Below are positions 16,347-25,326 of a stretch of 64,000 nucleotides of DNA, one piece after another. The notes under the pieces were generated by a model. The model did no database searches and was not told the DNA's origin. It saw nothing but the letters and a program-made list of their open reading frames with translations. The translations under genes were made by a program, and so were the position numbers. Origin of the DNA: Cytophagales bacterium (GTDB lineage Bacteria; Bacteroidota; Bacteroidia; Cytophagales; Bernardetiaceae). Every line of letters starts with the position of its first letter. Within the stretch, counting starts at the first letter, position 1. The DNA lies in contig JAAFJX010000018.1 in the NCBI GenBank assembly GCA_013299045.1, forward strand, positions 1 through 64,000, in the 5' to 3' direction.

Positions 16347-18611
16347 TTGAATGCTATGCACACAAAACTAACTTACTTATATGCCAATGAAATTATATAT
16401 CAGATAGCAAGCAAATGGAGTTCTGGCCGCGAAGAAGCTATTTTTGAACTTAATTTGAATAATTTTGATACAGTTACAGTCAATGATTTTCAGGATTGGT
16501 ACACCTATTTGCAGGAACGCGCCGCCGATGTAAACATCTATTTTTTAGAAAAAGAATTTCAAGTAGAAGGGCTTTTAGATTTTCTGGTTTTTACGCCGCT
16601 GCCCGTTTTGCTTTTCAAAAAAACACCTACTGGCGCTATCCCTATTATGATTTGGCGCAACGTCAATGATAAAAAATTTTATAAAATTGAAAAAATACAG
16701 GAGCGTTGGCTCAGCCAAGAGATTGAAAGCATCGATGATTTTGCAGCCGACTGCATCAGTAAAATAGACCTTTATGAGCTTAGAACCAAAGAGAAAAGCA
16801 GCGCTCTCTATGTACTTGTGCCCATACGTGTAGAGCCTACTGTTTCGGATAAAAATATGTCAAAAGACAAATACTCAACGGTTCGTCGTTTGTGGTACTT
16901 GTTGCAAACAGAAAAGAAAGATATTGGCTATGTTTATATCTATGCCATAGTAGCGGGCTTGCTTTCTCTTACCTTACCGCTTGGTGTTCAATCCATTATC
17001 AACATGATTTCGGGTGGCCTTATACTCTCTTCAGTCATTGTGTTGATTACGGTAGTCATTGCCGGAACATCAATGAGCGGATTTTTACAAATTATGCAAA
17101 TGCGGATTGTGGAAACCATACAACAACGTATTTTTACCAGGGCTTCTTTTGAGTTTACATACCGAGTCCCCAAAATTAAGTTAGAGTCTATCGCCAAGTA
17201 CCATGCGCCCGAACTGATGAACCGCTTTTTTGATGTCCTAACACTACAAAAAGGCTTAGCAAAATTACTCACTGATTTGATTGCGGCAGCTCTGCAAGTT
17301 TTTTTTGGAGTCTTTTTATTAACATTTTATCACCCTTTTTTTGTGTTCTTTGGGGTTACTCTTTTAACAATCTTGGCGCTTATTTTTTGGATAACAGGCC
17401 CCAAAGGATTAAAAACAAGCATTGAAGAGTCTAATCATAAATTTGAAATTGCGCACTGGCTAGAAGAGCTCGCCCGAACCATGTCCACCTTCAAAATGTT
17501 GGGCAACACTTTTTATCCACTTAGCCGAACCAACCAATACGTAACCAAATATTTGCGTAAACGAAAACTTCACTTTGACGTTTTGGTTATGCAATACACC
17601 TCCGTAGTAGTTTTCAAGACCATCATAACGGGTGGTGTTTTGATATTGGGCAGTATTCTGGTCGTCAATAATGAAATTACGATAGGTCAGTTTGTGGCCT
17701 CCGAAATTGTCATTATCACTGTTGTTGCTGCCGTAGAAAAACTCATTCTGAGCATGGATAGCGTCTATGACCTACTTACTTCCACCGAAAAAATAGCCAA
17801 AGTAACTGACCTGCCTCTTGAAGAATATGAAAGTACCTTTCAGTTTGACAAGCAAGGCTTTTGGGTAAAAACACAGGATTTATCCTACACTTATCCTTAC
17901 ACCGAAAAAGAAATTCTTAAAAATATTACCGTAGAGGTATTACCCGGCCAGCACGTGGGCATTGTAGGCGCAGGCGGAGCAGGAAAAACTACACTGATGA
18001 ATGTTATCGTGGGGCTATATGGTGGTTACAAAGGTTTAATTTCATACAATGGGCTTTCTATCAAAGACTTAGATGTAAACAGTTTGCGCAACCACATTGG
18101 CGATAACCTCAACCCTTCAGAGGTTTTTGAAGGAAGTTTTATGGATAATATTACACTTGGCCGTAAAAACCAAACCCAGGAAGACCTTATCAAAGCCCTT
18201 GATATTGCGGAACTTACTGAATTTGTTTCCAATCTGCCAGACGGCATGAATACCAAAGTAATGGCGGGAGGCAAGAACTTGGCCTCACACATTATCAAAA
18301 AAATGATTCTAGCACGCAGTATGCTCGGCAAACCAAATCTTATGGTCTTTGATGCCTTTTTTTATAATCTTGACGGCGACTACAAACGCCGTATGCTAGA
18401 AAAACTTTTAGACAAATCCGTCTATAACTGGTCTGTTCTAGCAGTTTCACAAGACCCCATTTTTTTGAAACGTCTAGATAAAATTTATCTCATGAAAGAT
18501 GGCACAATCGTCAATAATGGCACTTATGACGAACTATTGAACGATGACTACTTCAAGAGTATTATTCCTAGCTTGTTTGAAGACCGCGACTCCAAGAGCA
18601 AACCAGCTTGA
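16347..18611 (+). CDS. Type I secretion-like ABC transporter with degenerate ATPase motifs
   Basis: 754 residues: a soluble N-terminal domain of about 175 residues that is not a recognisable C39 peptidase, five or six membrane helices (about 190-470) and a nucleotide-binding domain (about 510-745). The membrane part resembles HlyB/PrtD-type exporters. In the ATPase domain only the Walker A loop is intact (GAGGAGKTT from about residue 541). The Q-loop glutamine position is Asn589, the LSGGQ signature is replaced by LASHI (645-649), the glutamate after Walker B Asp669 is Ala670, and the H-loop histidine is Gln702 (VSQDP). It may bind but hardly hydrolyse ATP on its own. From memory, a Bacteroidota exporter subfamily shares this erosion and usually sits beside an HlyD-like gene; here no partner is adjacent. 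The start could also be the ATG at 16356. Confidence 0.85.
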   Translation: MNAMHTKLTYLYANEIIYQIASKWSSGREEAIFELNLNNFDTVTVNDFQDWYTYLQERAADVNIYFLEKEFQVEGLLDFLVFTPLPVLLFKKTPTGAIPIMIWRNVNDKKFYKIEKIQERWLSQEIESIDDFAADCISKIDLYELRTKEKSSALYVLVPIRVEPTVSDKNMSKDKYSTVRRLWYLLQTEKKDIGYVYIYAIVAGLLSLTLPLGVQSIINMISGGLILSSVIVLITVVIAGTSMSGFLQIMQMRIVETIQQRIFTRASFEFTYRVPKIKLESIAKYHAPELMNRFFDVLTLQKGLAKLLTDLIAAALQVFFGVFLLTFYHPFFVFFGVTLLTILALIFWITGPKGLKTSIEESNHKFEIAHWLEELARTMSTFKMLGNTFYPLSRTNQYVTKYLRKRKLHFDVLVMQYTSVVVFKTIITGGVLILGSILVVNNEITIGQFVASEIVIITVVAAVEKLILSMDSVYDLLTSTEKIAKVTDLPLEEYESTFQFDKQGFWVKTQDLSYTYPYTEKEILKNITVEVLPGQHVGIVGAGGAGKTTLMNVIVGLYGGYKGLISYNGLSIKDLDVNSLRNHIGDNLNPSEVFEGSFMDNITLGRKNQTQEDLIKALDIAELTEFVSNLPDGMNTKVMAGGKNLASHIIKKMILARSMLGKPNLMVFDAFFYNLDGDYKRRMLEKLLDKSVYNWSVLAVSQDPIFLKRLDKIYLMKDGTIVNNGTYDELLNDDYFKSIIPSLFEDRDSKSKPA

Positions 18612-18795
18612 GAGAGCACTCTAGCAAAAAAGAACAAAAGACACTGAGTCAAAAATCATGATGACCATCTTTTTTGTTTGATGCGGAGCAATCTGTATTC
18701 AATTCTAAGCTGGCTTTATCTTGGGTTTGAAGAAGACTACTTGGTCTCTCTTTCAGACAGATAACATCTTTGTCTAAAAAATTAACCCTCGTAAC

Positions 18796-19002
18796 TTAGC
18801 GCAAGAACAGCTTTTCTAGTTCTCGCTCTATCTCCTTCAAACGCGTAAGTATGGCTGGGTCGTCGGGGGTGTCTTTGCTAAAAAGCTCACGGCGTATGCC
18901 TCGCAAATACAACTTTGTGCTAATCAAGTTTTCTACGAGTGCGTCACCATTCCCAAACTTTTCCATGATTACATCAATATTTTGTTTTATCTGCCCTGCC
19001 AT
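18796..19002 (-). CDS. Small helical protein
   Basis: 68 residues from the ATG at 19002 (MAGQIKQNIDVIMEKFGNGD...), soluble, charged, with a C-terminal amphipathic helix (LTRLKEIERELEKLF) that could form a coiled coil. A promoter box lies 89 bases upstream and the gene is divergent from the XRE regulator at 19160. No family recognised; the divergent arrangement allows, but does not show, control by that regulator. Confidence 0.55.
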   Translation of the reverse strand: MAGQIKQNIDVIMEKFGNGDALVENLISTKLYLRGIRRELFSKDTPDDPAILTRLKEIERELEKLFLR

Positions 19003-19090
19003 ATCTTTTAGTTGTTTTTTGGTATCCTATTGCTTTTTTTCACAAACCATACCAGATAGCATCATCTTGTTAAAATTAGCATATTAAACG

Positions 19091-19098
19091 CAAATGTA
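19091..19098 (-). promoter_or_regulatory. Promoter -7 box for the small helical protein gene
   Basis: TACATTTG on the minus strand (CAAATGTA on the plus strand) in the 157-base gap between two divergent genes. Confidence 0.45.
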
Positions 19099-19159
19099 AA
19101 GAAAAAAACTGCCATATTTGCGCACTAGACTCTTACAGTTCCTATAATCAAAACGTACA

Positions 19160-19543
19160 ATGATACCAATCGGCCAAAAAATTGCCCGTGTGCGTGAAGC
19201 ACGTGGCTGGTCTCAAGAAGTTGTGGCAAAACAAATAGGGATTTCAGCTACATCTTATGCTAAAATAGAACGAAACGAAGTGGACTTGACTGTTTCGCGG
19301 CTTACCAAGATAGCAGAGGTCTTAGAGGTTGATGTTGTAACCTTTTTTTACGCCGGGGCTCCCATTGTTATTATCGGCGACAATAGCTCTCAGGCGCAAA
19401 CCAACAGCCTCTCCCAAGTTAGCAACCACTACATAGGGAATTTTGAAGCAGAACGTGAGGCTTATAAAGCGCATTTAGAAACTTTGCAGGCAGAGTTGGC
19501 CAGGAAAGATGCTATGATAGAAAAGATTTTAGCCAAAATTTGA
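19160..19543 (+). CDS. XRE-family transcriptional regulator
   Basis: 127 residues. Residues 5-60 form an HTH_3 (Cro/C1) DNA-binding domain (IGQKIARVREARGWSQEVVAKQIGI..., then KIERNEVDLTVSRLTKIAEVLEV). The C-terminal 30 residues form a charged helix (AYKAHLETLQAELARKDAMIEKIL) that probably dimerises the protein as a coiled coil. Proteins of this size and build are common single-gene regulators in Bacteroidota with unknown targets. It is divergent from the small gene at 18796. Confidence 0.88.
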   Translation: MIPIGQKIARVREARGWSQEVVAKQIGISATSYAKIERNEVDLTVSRLTKIAEVLEVDVVTFFYAGAPIVIIGDNSSQAQTNSLSQVSNHYIGNFEAEREAYKAHLETLQAELARKDAMIEKILAKI

Positions 19544-19631
19544 ATAGGGTTAATCGCTCAAATACGTCTTTTCTTCAAGTTCTATCAGATACAAACCCAA
19601 TTTCGTTTTTCTGCTTTTTATAAAAATTTGC

Positions 19632-19639
19632 TACCTTTG
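19632..19639 (+). promoter_or_regulatory. Promoter -7 box for leuS
   Basis: TACCTTTG matches TAnnTTTG perfectly. It lies 67 bases before the ATG at 19706, and inside a longer in-frame extension beginning at 19628, so the longer start is excluded. Confidence 0.65.
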
Positions 19640-19705
19640 CAGCCTAGATTACAAAAGCTCCACGAGTGCTTTACTCAAACGCATCAATCTGAATACAGTA
19701 AGGAT

Positions 19706-22489
19706 ATGGAATATTCGCCCGCTGACCTAGAAGCAAAATGGCAAGCCTATTGGCAAACACATAAAAAATACGAAGTCCGAGAGCTTGAAGAAAGCAGCAC
19801 AAAGCCGAAGTATTACGCCTTGGATATGTTTCCTTATCCTAGCGGCGCTGGCCTGCACGTAGGCCACCCGCTCGGCTACATTGCCTCAGACGTAGTAGCG
19901 CGCTATAAAAGACACTCCGGCTACAACGTTTTGCACCCCATGGGTTTTGACGCTTTTGGTCTGCCTGCCGAGCAGTACGCCATTGATACAGGCCAGCACC
20001 CAGCCATAACCACTGCTCAGAACATAGAAACCTACAAAAAACAACTCAAAAAAATTGGTTTTAGCTATGACTGGGCGCGTGAGGTTATTACGGCTGAGCC
20101 AAGTTACTACAAATGGACGCAATGGATATTTATGCAGCTTTTTCAGGCTTGGTACAATCAAGATGCACAAAAGGCAGAGCCTATCGCATCGCTTATTGCT
20201 ATTTTTGAGCAAGAGGGTAACAAAAACGTCCGCGCTGCACACAATGAGCAAACACCTGTTTTTAGTGCACAAGATTGGGCTAGTTTTGACGAAGCCCAAA
20301 AAGCCATGCTTTTGTTGAACTATCGCCTCACCTATCTGGCCGAGGCGGTCGTGAACTGGTGCCCTGCACTGGGCAGCGTTCTGGCCAACGATGAAGTAAA
20401 GGACGGTTTTTCGGAGCGCGGCGGCCACCCCGTAGAGCGCAAAAAAATGAAGCAGTGGATGATGCGCCTAACAGCCTATGCAGAGCGCCTTTTGGAAGGA
20501 CTAAATCATATAGATTGGTCTGATGCCCTCAAAGATATTCAACGCAACTGGATTGGCAAATCTTTGGGTGCGGAACTGGCCTTCAAAGTAGAGCACAACA
20601 ACTTAGAACTAACTGTCTTTACAACCCGCATAGATACTATTTTTGGGGTAACTTTCATTTCCGTAGCGCCCGAAAGCGAGCTAATAAGCCAACTGACCGC
20701 GCCCGCTCAAGCCCAACAAGTAGCTGATTACGTCCAGAAAGCGAAAAATAGGTCTGAAAGAGAACGCCAAGCCGATGTAAAAACGGTTTCTGGTGCATTC
20801 TTGGGCACTTATGCCATCAATCCTTTTACTGGTGAGCAAGTACCTATTTGGGTGGCAGACTACGTTCTGAGCGGCTACGGAACAGGCGTTGTGATGGGCG
20901 TACCTGCTGCCGACGAGCGCGACCACCGCTTCGCAAAGCACTTTGGCTTGCCTATACGCTGCATCATTGAGGGAACAGAAGACCTTGCCAATCCTACCGA
21001 GAAAAAAACTGGCTGCCTTATCAATTCTGGTTTTTTGAACGGCCTCCACCAAACCGAAGCCATACAAAAAGCGGTTGATTTTATACAAAAAAAAGGTCTT
21101 GGACAAGGAAAAATTAACTATAAACTCCGCGATGCCGTTTTTGGTCGCCAGCGCTACTGGGGTGAGCCGATTCCTGTTTATTACAAAAATGGCGCTCCCT
21201 TCCTGCTAGACGAAGCCAGTCTGCCGCTTGTTCTACCCGAAATAGACCAGTTCAAACCTACCGAAAGCGGTGAACCACCCCTAGCGCGTGCAAAAAGCTG
21301 GGAGCATCAGGGGCAGTACGCCTACGAACATACCACCATGCCAGGCTGGGCAGGCTCGTCTTGGTATTTTTTGCGCTACATGGACGCACACAATCAAAAT
21401 ACCTTTGTAAGCAAGAAAAAAGCAGATTACTGGGGCCAGGTAGACCTTTATATGGGCGGCGCAGAACACGCAACTGGTCATTTGCTTTACAGCCGCTTTT
21501 GGAATCTCGTTTTGTTTGACTTAGGGTATCTTAGCCATGCCGAACCCTTCAAAAAGTTGATTAATCAAGGCATGATACAAGGCCGCTCCAGCCTTGTTTA
21601 TAAAAGAAGAGATGCTGATATTTTTGTAAGTTATAAACTGCGCCAAGCCGACACTGCCAACGATTACCAAGAGTTGCACGTGGACGTTAGCTTGGTAAGC
21701 AACGACCTGCTAAATGTGGAAGCCTTCAAAAAATGGCGACCGGAGTATGAAAGTGCAGAATTTGTTTTGGACAATGGCAAATTTGAATGTAACTGGCAGG
21801 TAGAAAAAATGTCTAAGCGCTGGTACAACGTCGTTAATCCTGATGATGTCATTGCCCGCTATGGGGCAGATGCGCTTCGCCTCTACGAAATGTTCTTAGG
21901 GCCTCTAGAATACTCAAAACCCTGGGATACCAGTGGCATAGATGGTGTATCGCGCTTTTTGCGCAAGCTCTGGCGCTCCTGTATAGGCCGGGAGGGCGAA
22001 TGCTTGGTTGCGGAAGCAGAAGCCACCGAAAAAGAAAACAAAATACTTCATACGCTCATTAAGCGTGTGCGCGAAGACCTAGACCGTTTTAGTTTTAATA
22101 CAGTTGTCAGCAGCTATATGATTGCGCTCAATGAGCTGAATGCGCTTGAATGTAAGAACAAAATGGTTTTTGAGCAGTTTTTAATCCTGCTCTCACCTTT
22201 TGCGCCCCATATTGCCGAAGAACTTTGGCAGCGTTTAGGCCATAGCGAAAGCATTTTAGATGAACCTTTCCCTATTTTCGAGGCCAAGTACTTAGCAGAG
22301 AGTGGGTTTGAGTACCCTGTTTCCATCAATGGCAAGATGCGCGCTTCTATTTGGCTTGCCAATGGCGTTTCGGCAGAGGAGGCTCAAATCAAGACGCTAG
22401 CGCTAGAAAAAGTGCAGGCATGGCTTGATGGCAAAGCCCTCAAAAAGTGCATTTTTGTTCCAAATAAAATCATCAACTTGGTTATATAA
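19706..22489 (+). CDS. leuS: Leucyl-tRNA synthetase
   Basis: Class I synthetase that charges tRNA-Leu. From the ATG at 19706 (MEYSPADLEAKWQAYW) it has 927 residues. The HIGH motif appears as HVGHP near residue 51 and the KMSKS motif as KMSKR near residue 700, followed by WYNVVNPDDV. The CP1 editing domain (TTRIDTIFGVTF, then DERDHRFA) is present. As in many Bacteroidota, there is extra sequence before the zinc/editing region (around 155-205) and before the KMSKS loop (about 620-690). tyrS follows after 21 bases on the same strand, so the two synthetases are probably co-transcribed. Confidence 0.97.
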   Translation: MEYSPADLEAKWQAYWQTHKKYEVRELEESSTKPKYYALDMFPYPSGAGLHVGHPLGYIASDVVARYKRHSGYNVLHPMGFDAFGLPAEQYAIDTGQHPAITTAQNIETYKKQLKKIGFSYDWAREVITAEPSYYKWTQWIFMQLFQAWYNQDAQKAEPIASLIAIFEQEGNKNVRAAHNEQTPVFSAQDWASFDEAQKAMLLLNYRLTYLAEAVVNWCPALGSVLANDEVKDGFSERGGHPVERKKMKQWMMRLTAYAERLLEGLNHIDWSDALKDIQRNWIGKSLGAELAFKVEHNNLELTVFTTRIDTIFGVTFISVAPESELISQLTAPAQAQQVADYVQKAKNRSERERQADVKTVSGAFLGTYAINPFTGEQVPIWVADYVLSGYGTGVVMGVPAADERDHRFAKHFGLPIRCIIEGTEDLANPTEKKTGCLINSGFLNGLHQTEAIQKAVDFIQKKGLGQGKINYKLRDAVFGRQRYWGEPIPVYYKNGAPFLLDEASLPLVLPEIDQFKPTESGEPPLARAKSWEHQGQYAYEHTTMPGWAGSSWYFLRYMDAHNQNTFVSKKKADYWGQVDLYMGGAEHATGHLLYSRFWNLVLFDLGYLSHAEPFKKLINQGMIQGRSSLVYKRRDADIFVSYKLRQADTANDYQELHVDVSLVSNDLLNVEAFKKWRPEYESAEFVLDNGKFECNWQVEKMSKRWYNVVNPDDVIARYGADALRLYEMFLGPLEYSKPWDTSGIDGVSRFLRKLWRSCIGREGECLVAEAEATEKENKILHTLIKRVREDLDRFSFNTVVSSYMIALNELNALECKNKMVFEQFLILLSPFAPHIAEELWQRLGHSESILDEPFPIFEAKYLAESGFEYPVSINGKMRASIWLANGVSAEEAQIKTLALEKVQAWLDGKALKKCIFVPNKIINLVI

Positions 22490-22510
22490 AGCCAACTAGC
22501 TAATAAAAAG

Positions 22511-23791
22511 ATGAGTCAATTAATGAACGAACTCCGATGGCGAGGTATGCTGCACAACAGCACGCCCGAAACCGAAAAGTATCTGAATGGCGGTATGGGT
22601 ACAGGCTATATTGGCTTTGACCCTACTGCTGCCTCTTTGCACATTGGCAACCTTGCTACCTTGATGATGCTAGTTCAGCTGCAACGCGCTGGTCATAAGC
22701 CTATTGCATTGGCAGGAGGCGCAACGGGCATGGTAGGCGACCCTTCGGGTAAGTCGGAGGAACGTAAATTTCTGGACGAAGAGGTATTGCGCTATAACCA
22801 GGATTGTATTTCCGAACAACTGAAACAGTTTTTGGACTTTTCGGGGGCTAACGCTGCCGAAGTGGTGAATAATTATGATTGGTTTAAGAATTTTAATTTT
22901 CTGGATTTTTTGCGTCAAGTAGGCAAGCATTTGACTATCAATTATATGATGGCCAAAGATTCCGTGCAAAACCGTATAGAAACAGGCATTTCCTACACTG
23001 AGTTTACCTACCAACTCTTGCAGGGTTATGATTTTTACCACCTCTACAAAACAAAAAATTGTCGTTTGCAGATGGGTGGCTCTGACCAATGGGGCAATAT
23101 TACAAGCGGAATTGAACTCATACGCCGCAAAGAAAGCGCTGAGGCACACGCCATCACCTGCCCGCTCGTAACGAAAGCAGACGGTAGCAAATTTGGTAAA
23201 AGTGAGCAGGGGAATGTCTGGCTAGACCCCAAAATGACCTCGCCTTATCAGTTTTATCAGTTTTGGCTCAAGGCCAAAGATGAAGAAGCCCCCAAACTCA
23301 TTCGTGTTTTTTCGCTTCTTGGCCAAGAAAAAATTGCGGACTTAGAAAAAACACACGCAGAAGCACCACATTTGTTGCATTTGCAGCGCGCTTTGGCCGA
23401 AGATGTTACAGTGCGTGTGCATGGACGTTCGGCTTATGAAACAGCTGTCAAAGCCTCTGAAATTTTGTTTGGCAAATCTGCCATTGAGGAAATCAATCAG
23501 CTGCCAGAATCTGTGCTATTATCTGTTTTTGAGGGAGTTCCACAAATCAAAGTGGCGCGCGAAGAGCTTAGCAAGCAGCAGGATATGCAAGAATTTTTGA
23601 GCAATACGACCCAGCTTAAAATTTGTCCGTCAAAAAGCGAAGCCCGCAAACTGATTCAGAACGGCGGTGTGCGCATTAACAAAGAAAAAATAACGGATTT
23701 TGCAGCCATGCCTACCTTCGAACTCTTGCAAAACAAATACTTGTTGGTTCAGAAAGGTAAAACCAATTATTTTTTGGTAATAGCAGAGTAA
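22511..23791 (+). CDS. tyrS: Tyrosyl-tRNA synthetase
   Basis: Class I synthetase that charges tRNA-Tyr, 426 residues. Visible are the HIGH-type motif LHIGNL, the tyrosine pocket around [11 protein letters not shown] and [11 protein letters not shown], the KMSKS-type motif KFGKSEQGN and a C-terminal S4-like RNA-binding domain ([20 protein letters not shown]). It starts 21 bases after leuS, which suggests one transcript. It converges with rnc, whose stop lies 24 bases away. Confidence 0.97.
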   Translation: MSQLMNELRWRGMLHNSTPETEKYLNGGMGTGYIGFDPTAASLHIGNLATLMMLVQLQRAGHKPIALAGGATGMVGDPSGKSEERKFLDEEVLRYNQDCISEQLKQFLDFSGANAAEVVNNYDWFKNFNFLDFLRQVGKHLTINYMMAKDSVQNRIETGISYTEFTYQLLQGYDFYHLYKTKNCRLQMGGSDQWGNITSGIELIRRKESAEAHAITCPLVTKADGSKFGKSEQGNVWLDPKMTSPYQFYQFWLKAKDEEAPKLIRVFSLLGQEKIADLEKTHAEAPHLLHLQRALAEDVTVRVHGRSAYETAVKASEILFGKSAIEEINQLPESVLLSVFEGVPQIKVAREELSKQQDMQEFLSNTTQLKICPSKSEARKLIQNGGVRINKEKITDFAAMPTFELLQNKYLLVQKGKTNYFLVIAE

Positions 23792-23815
23792 AAACCTGTC
23801 ATCAACTTGCTTTGA

Positions 23816-24553
23816 CTACGAAATAAGCGCCTCCGAAGCACGCCGAGCAGCATCTTGTTCGGCTTTCTTTTTTGTAAAGCCGTGCCCTGTTGAAACAACT
23901 TGCCCATCTAACAGAACATTGACCTTAAACTGCCTTTCTTGCTTTGAATTACTGTCTTCGTGTGCCTCAAAACGTGCCATTTTGCCATTTTTCTGAGCCC
24001 ATTCTATCAGAATACTCTTGTAGTTGCTGTTATTTTGTACGGCATCTTCAACGCTAGCGTGCAATGCAAGCAACTTAACAATGATAAACTTTCTACAAAA
24101 ATCATAGCCTTTGTCTAAATAAACCGCGCCAACGAAAGCCTCCATAGCATCTCCATAAACGGATTTATTGTTATGATGCCCGCGTTTATTAGCCTCGTAA
24201 TCAATCAATTGGTCTAAACCAATTTTTCTTGCAAGCAAGTTCAGAGCCTCCCTGCTCACCAAGCGCGAACGCACTTCAGTCAGGAAGCCTTCGTTCTGAT
24301 ACGGATATTTTTTAAATAAATGGTCCGCCACCACTGCGCCTAAAATAGCATCACCCAGATATTCAAGCCTTTCATTAGACTCTTTGAACCCTAAATCATT
24401 TTCTTCGGCCACGGAAGTATGCGTCATGGCCAATTTATAAACACCCAAATTAGACGGCCTACTCCCTGTTATGGTCTTGACAGCCGCACTTAATTTTTTA
24501 TCTTGCTCGCTCTGCTGGCCTAAAAGGCGTTTTAGCAATTCAAAAAGCATCAA
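23816..24553 (-). CDS. rnc: Ribonuclease III
   Basis: Endonuclease for double-stranded RNA, needed for rRNA processing. 245 residues with the catalytic signature ERLEYLGDAIL (Glu and Asp ligands present), a second acidic site in YGDAMEAFVGAVYLD and a C-terminal dsRNA-binding domain (NYKSILIEWAQKNGK, ending KKKAEQDAARRASEAL). In many Bacteroidota rnc follows acpP and fabF; here those genes are not adjacent, and the gene stands alone next to tRNA-Thr. Confidence 0.96.
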   Translation of the reverse strand: MMLFELLKRLLGQQSEQDKKLSAAVKTITGSRPSNLGVYKLAMTHTSVAEENDLGFKESNERLEYLGDAILGAVVADHLFKKYPYQNEGFLTEVRSRLVSREALNLLARKIGLDQLIDYEANKRGHHNNKSVYGDAMEAFVGAVYLDKGYDFCRKFIIVKLLALHASVEDAVQNNSNYKSILIEWAQKNGKMARFEAHEDSNSKQERQFKVNVLLDGQVVSTGHGFTKKKAEQDAARRASEALIS

Positions 24554-24704
24554 ACAATTCGTTACGTATCTTTTTAATAAACTAGAATTCTGAACTAAGG
24601 GCGCATAAAGATAGCCTATTCTAACCTAAGAAACTATCTTTTTTTAGGTGTTTTTTATCCCTTTGACTAACAAAAATCATGATAAAAACTAAGCCATAAA
24701 AAAC

Positions 24705-24732
24705 AAAAACACCGCTTATCAACGGTGTTTTT
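24705..24732 (-). terminator. Terminator of the tRNA-Thr gene
   Basis: AAAAACACCG pairs with CGGTGTTTTT around an eight-base loop; on the minus strand it follows the tRNA directly and ends in a T run. Confidence 0.8.
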
Positions 24733-24733
24733 G

Positions 24734-24806
24734 AGCCTCCTATCGGGATCGAACCAATGACCTACTGATTACAAATCAGTTGCTCTACCAGCTGAGCTAA
24801 GGAGGC
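24734..24806 (-). tRNA. tRNA-Thr (anticodon UGU)
   Basis: 73-base cloverleaf on the minus strand. The acceptor stem is GCCTCCT/AGGAGGC with discriminator T, the D arm contains AGCTGGTAGAGC, the anticodon stem is ACTGA/TCAGT with loop TTTGTAA (anticodon TGT), and the T arm is ATTGG-TTCGATC-CCGAT. The CCA end is not encoded. It is a single tRNA gene between rnc and the GT9 region, with its own terminator. Confidence 0.96.
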
Positions 24807-25326
24807 TATTGCTGTATTGCGTTGCAAAATTAGCTACTTTTTTTGAGCCTGCAAATTTATTTAATATTTTTTTCTACTTTTTTATTATTTTTTTTGTGCG
24901 CCAGATGTCGCTAGGACTATTTCATAATTATTTATGGCTGATAGTAAATGATTTGCCTCTTTGAGTTTTGGCTGTTCGGTAGTGCACAAAAAAACAGGTA
25001 TTCATGCTTCAATAAACTTTGATGGATATTATTCTTTCTAAAATAACAAAAAATACCGTTTTTCTGACCGATAAACCCGTCCTCTTAGATTTACAAGAAG
25101 CATTTTTGTTTATCTTTGCAAAAATATGGGAGGTGTTTGTTAGGCGGTTGCTCATAGGATACACATAGTAAGGCGAGAATTACTAAGATTAGTGAAAGAT
25201 GCAGACTTTTTGATAAAAAATAAATTATTTATATGATGAAAAGTGCTAAAAATTTAGCAATTATCCCTCAACGCTAGTTTTGATGCTGTAAATACTAGGG
25301 AAGAATTAGGACTCAATTCAAAAAAA
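24807..25326. other. Intergenic region between tRNA-Thr and the GT9 gene
   Basis: 520 AT-rich bases. The promoter of the tRNA must lie in the first part and a promoter box for the GT9 gene is at 25111-25118. The 200-base leader after that box has no open frame and no riboswitch that I recognise. Confidence 0.5.
25111..25118 (+). promoter_or_regulatory. Promoter -7 box for the GT9 gene
   Basis: TATCTTTG, a perfect TAnnTTTG, preceded by a TTTTTG run. It would give a long leader of about 200 bases before the ATG at 25327. Confidence 0.5.

Noticed and set aside
19706-22489. KMSKR instead of KMSKS in LeuRS as a defect
   Set aside because: The loop is otherwise normal and the lysines are kept; a change at the last residue is tolerated in class I synthetases.
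25119-25326. A riboswitch in the long leader of the GT9 gene
   Set aside because: I could not recognise any known riboswitch core or a stable terminator-like switch there.
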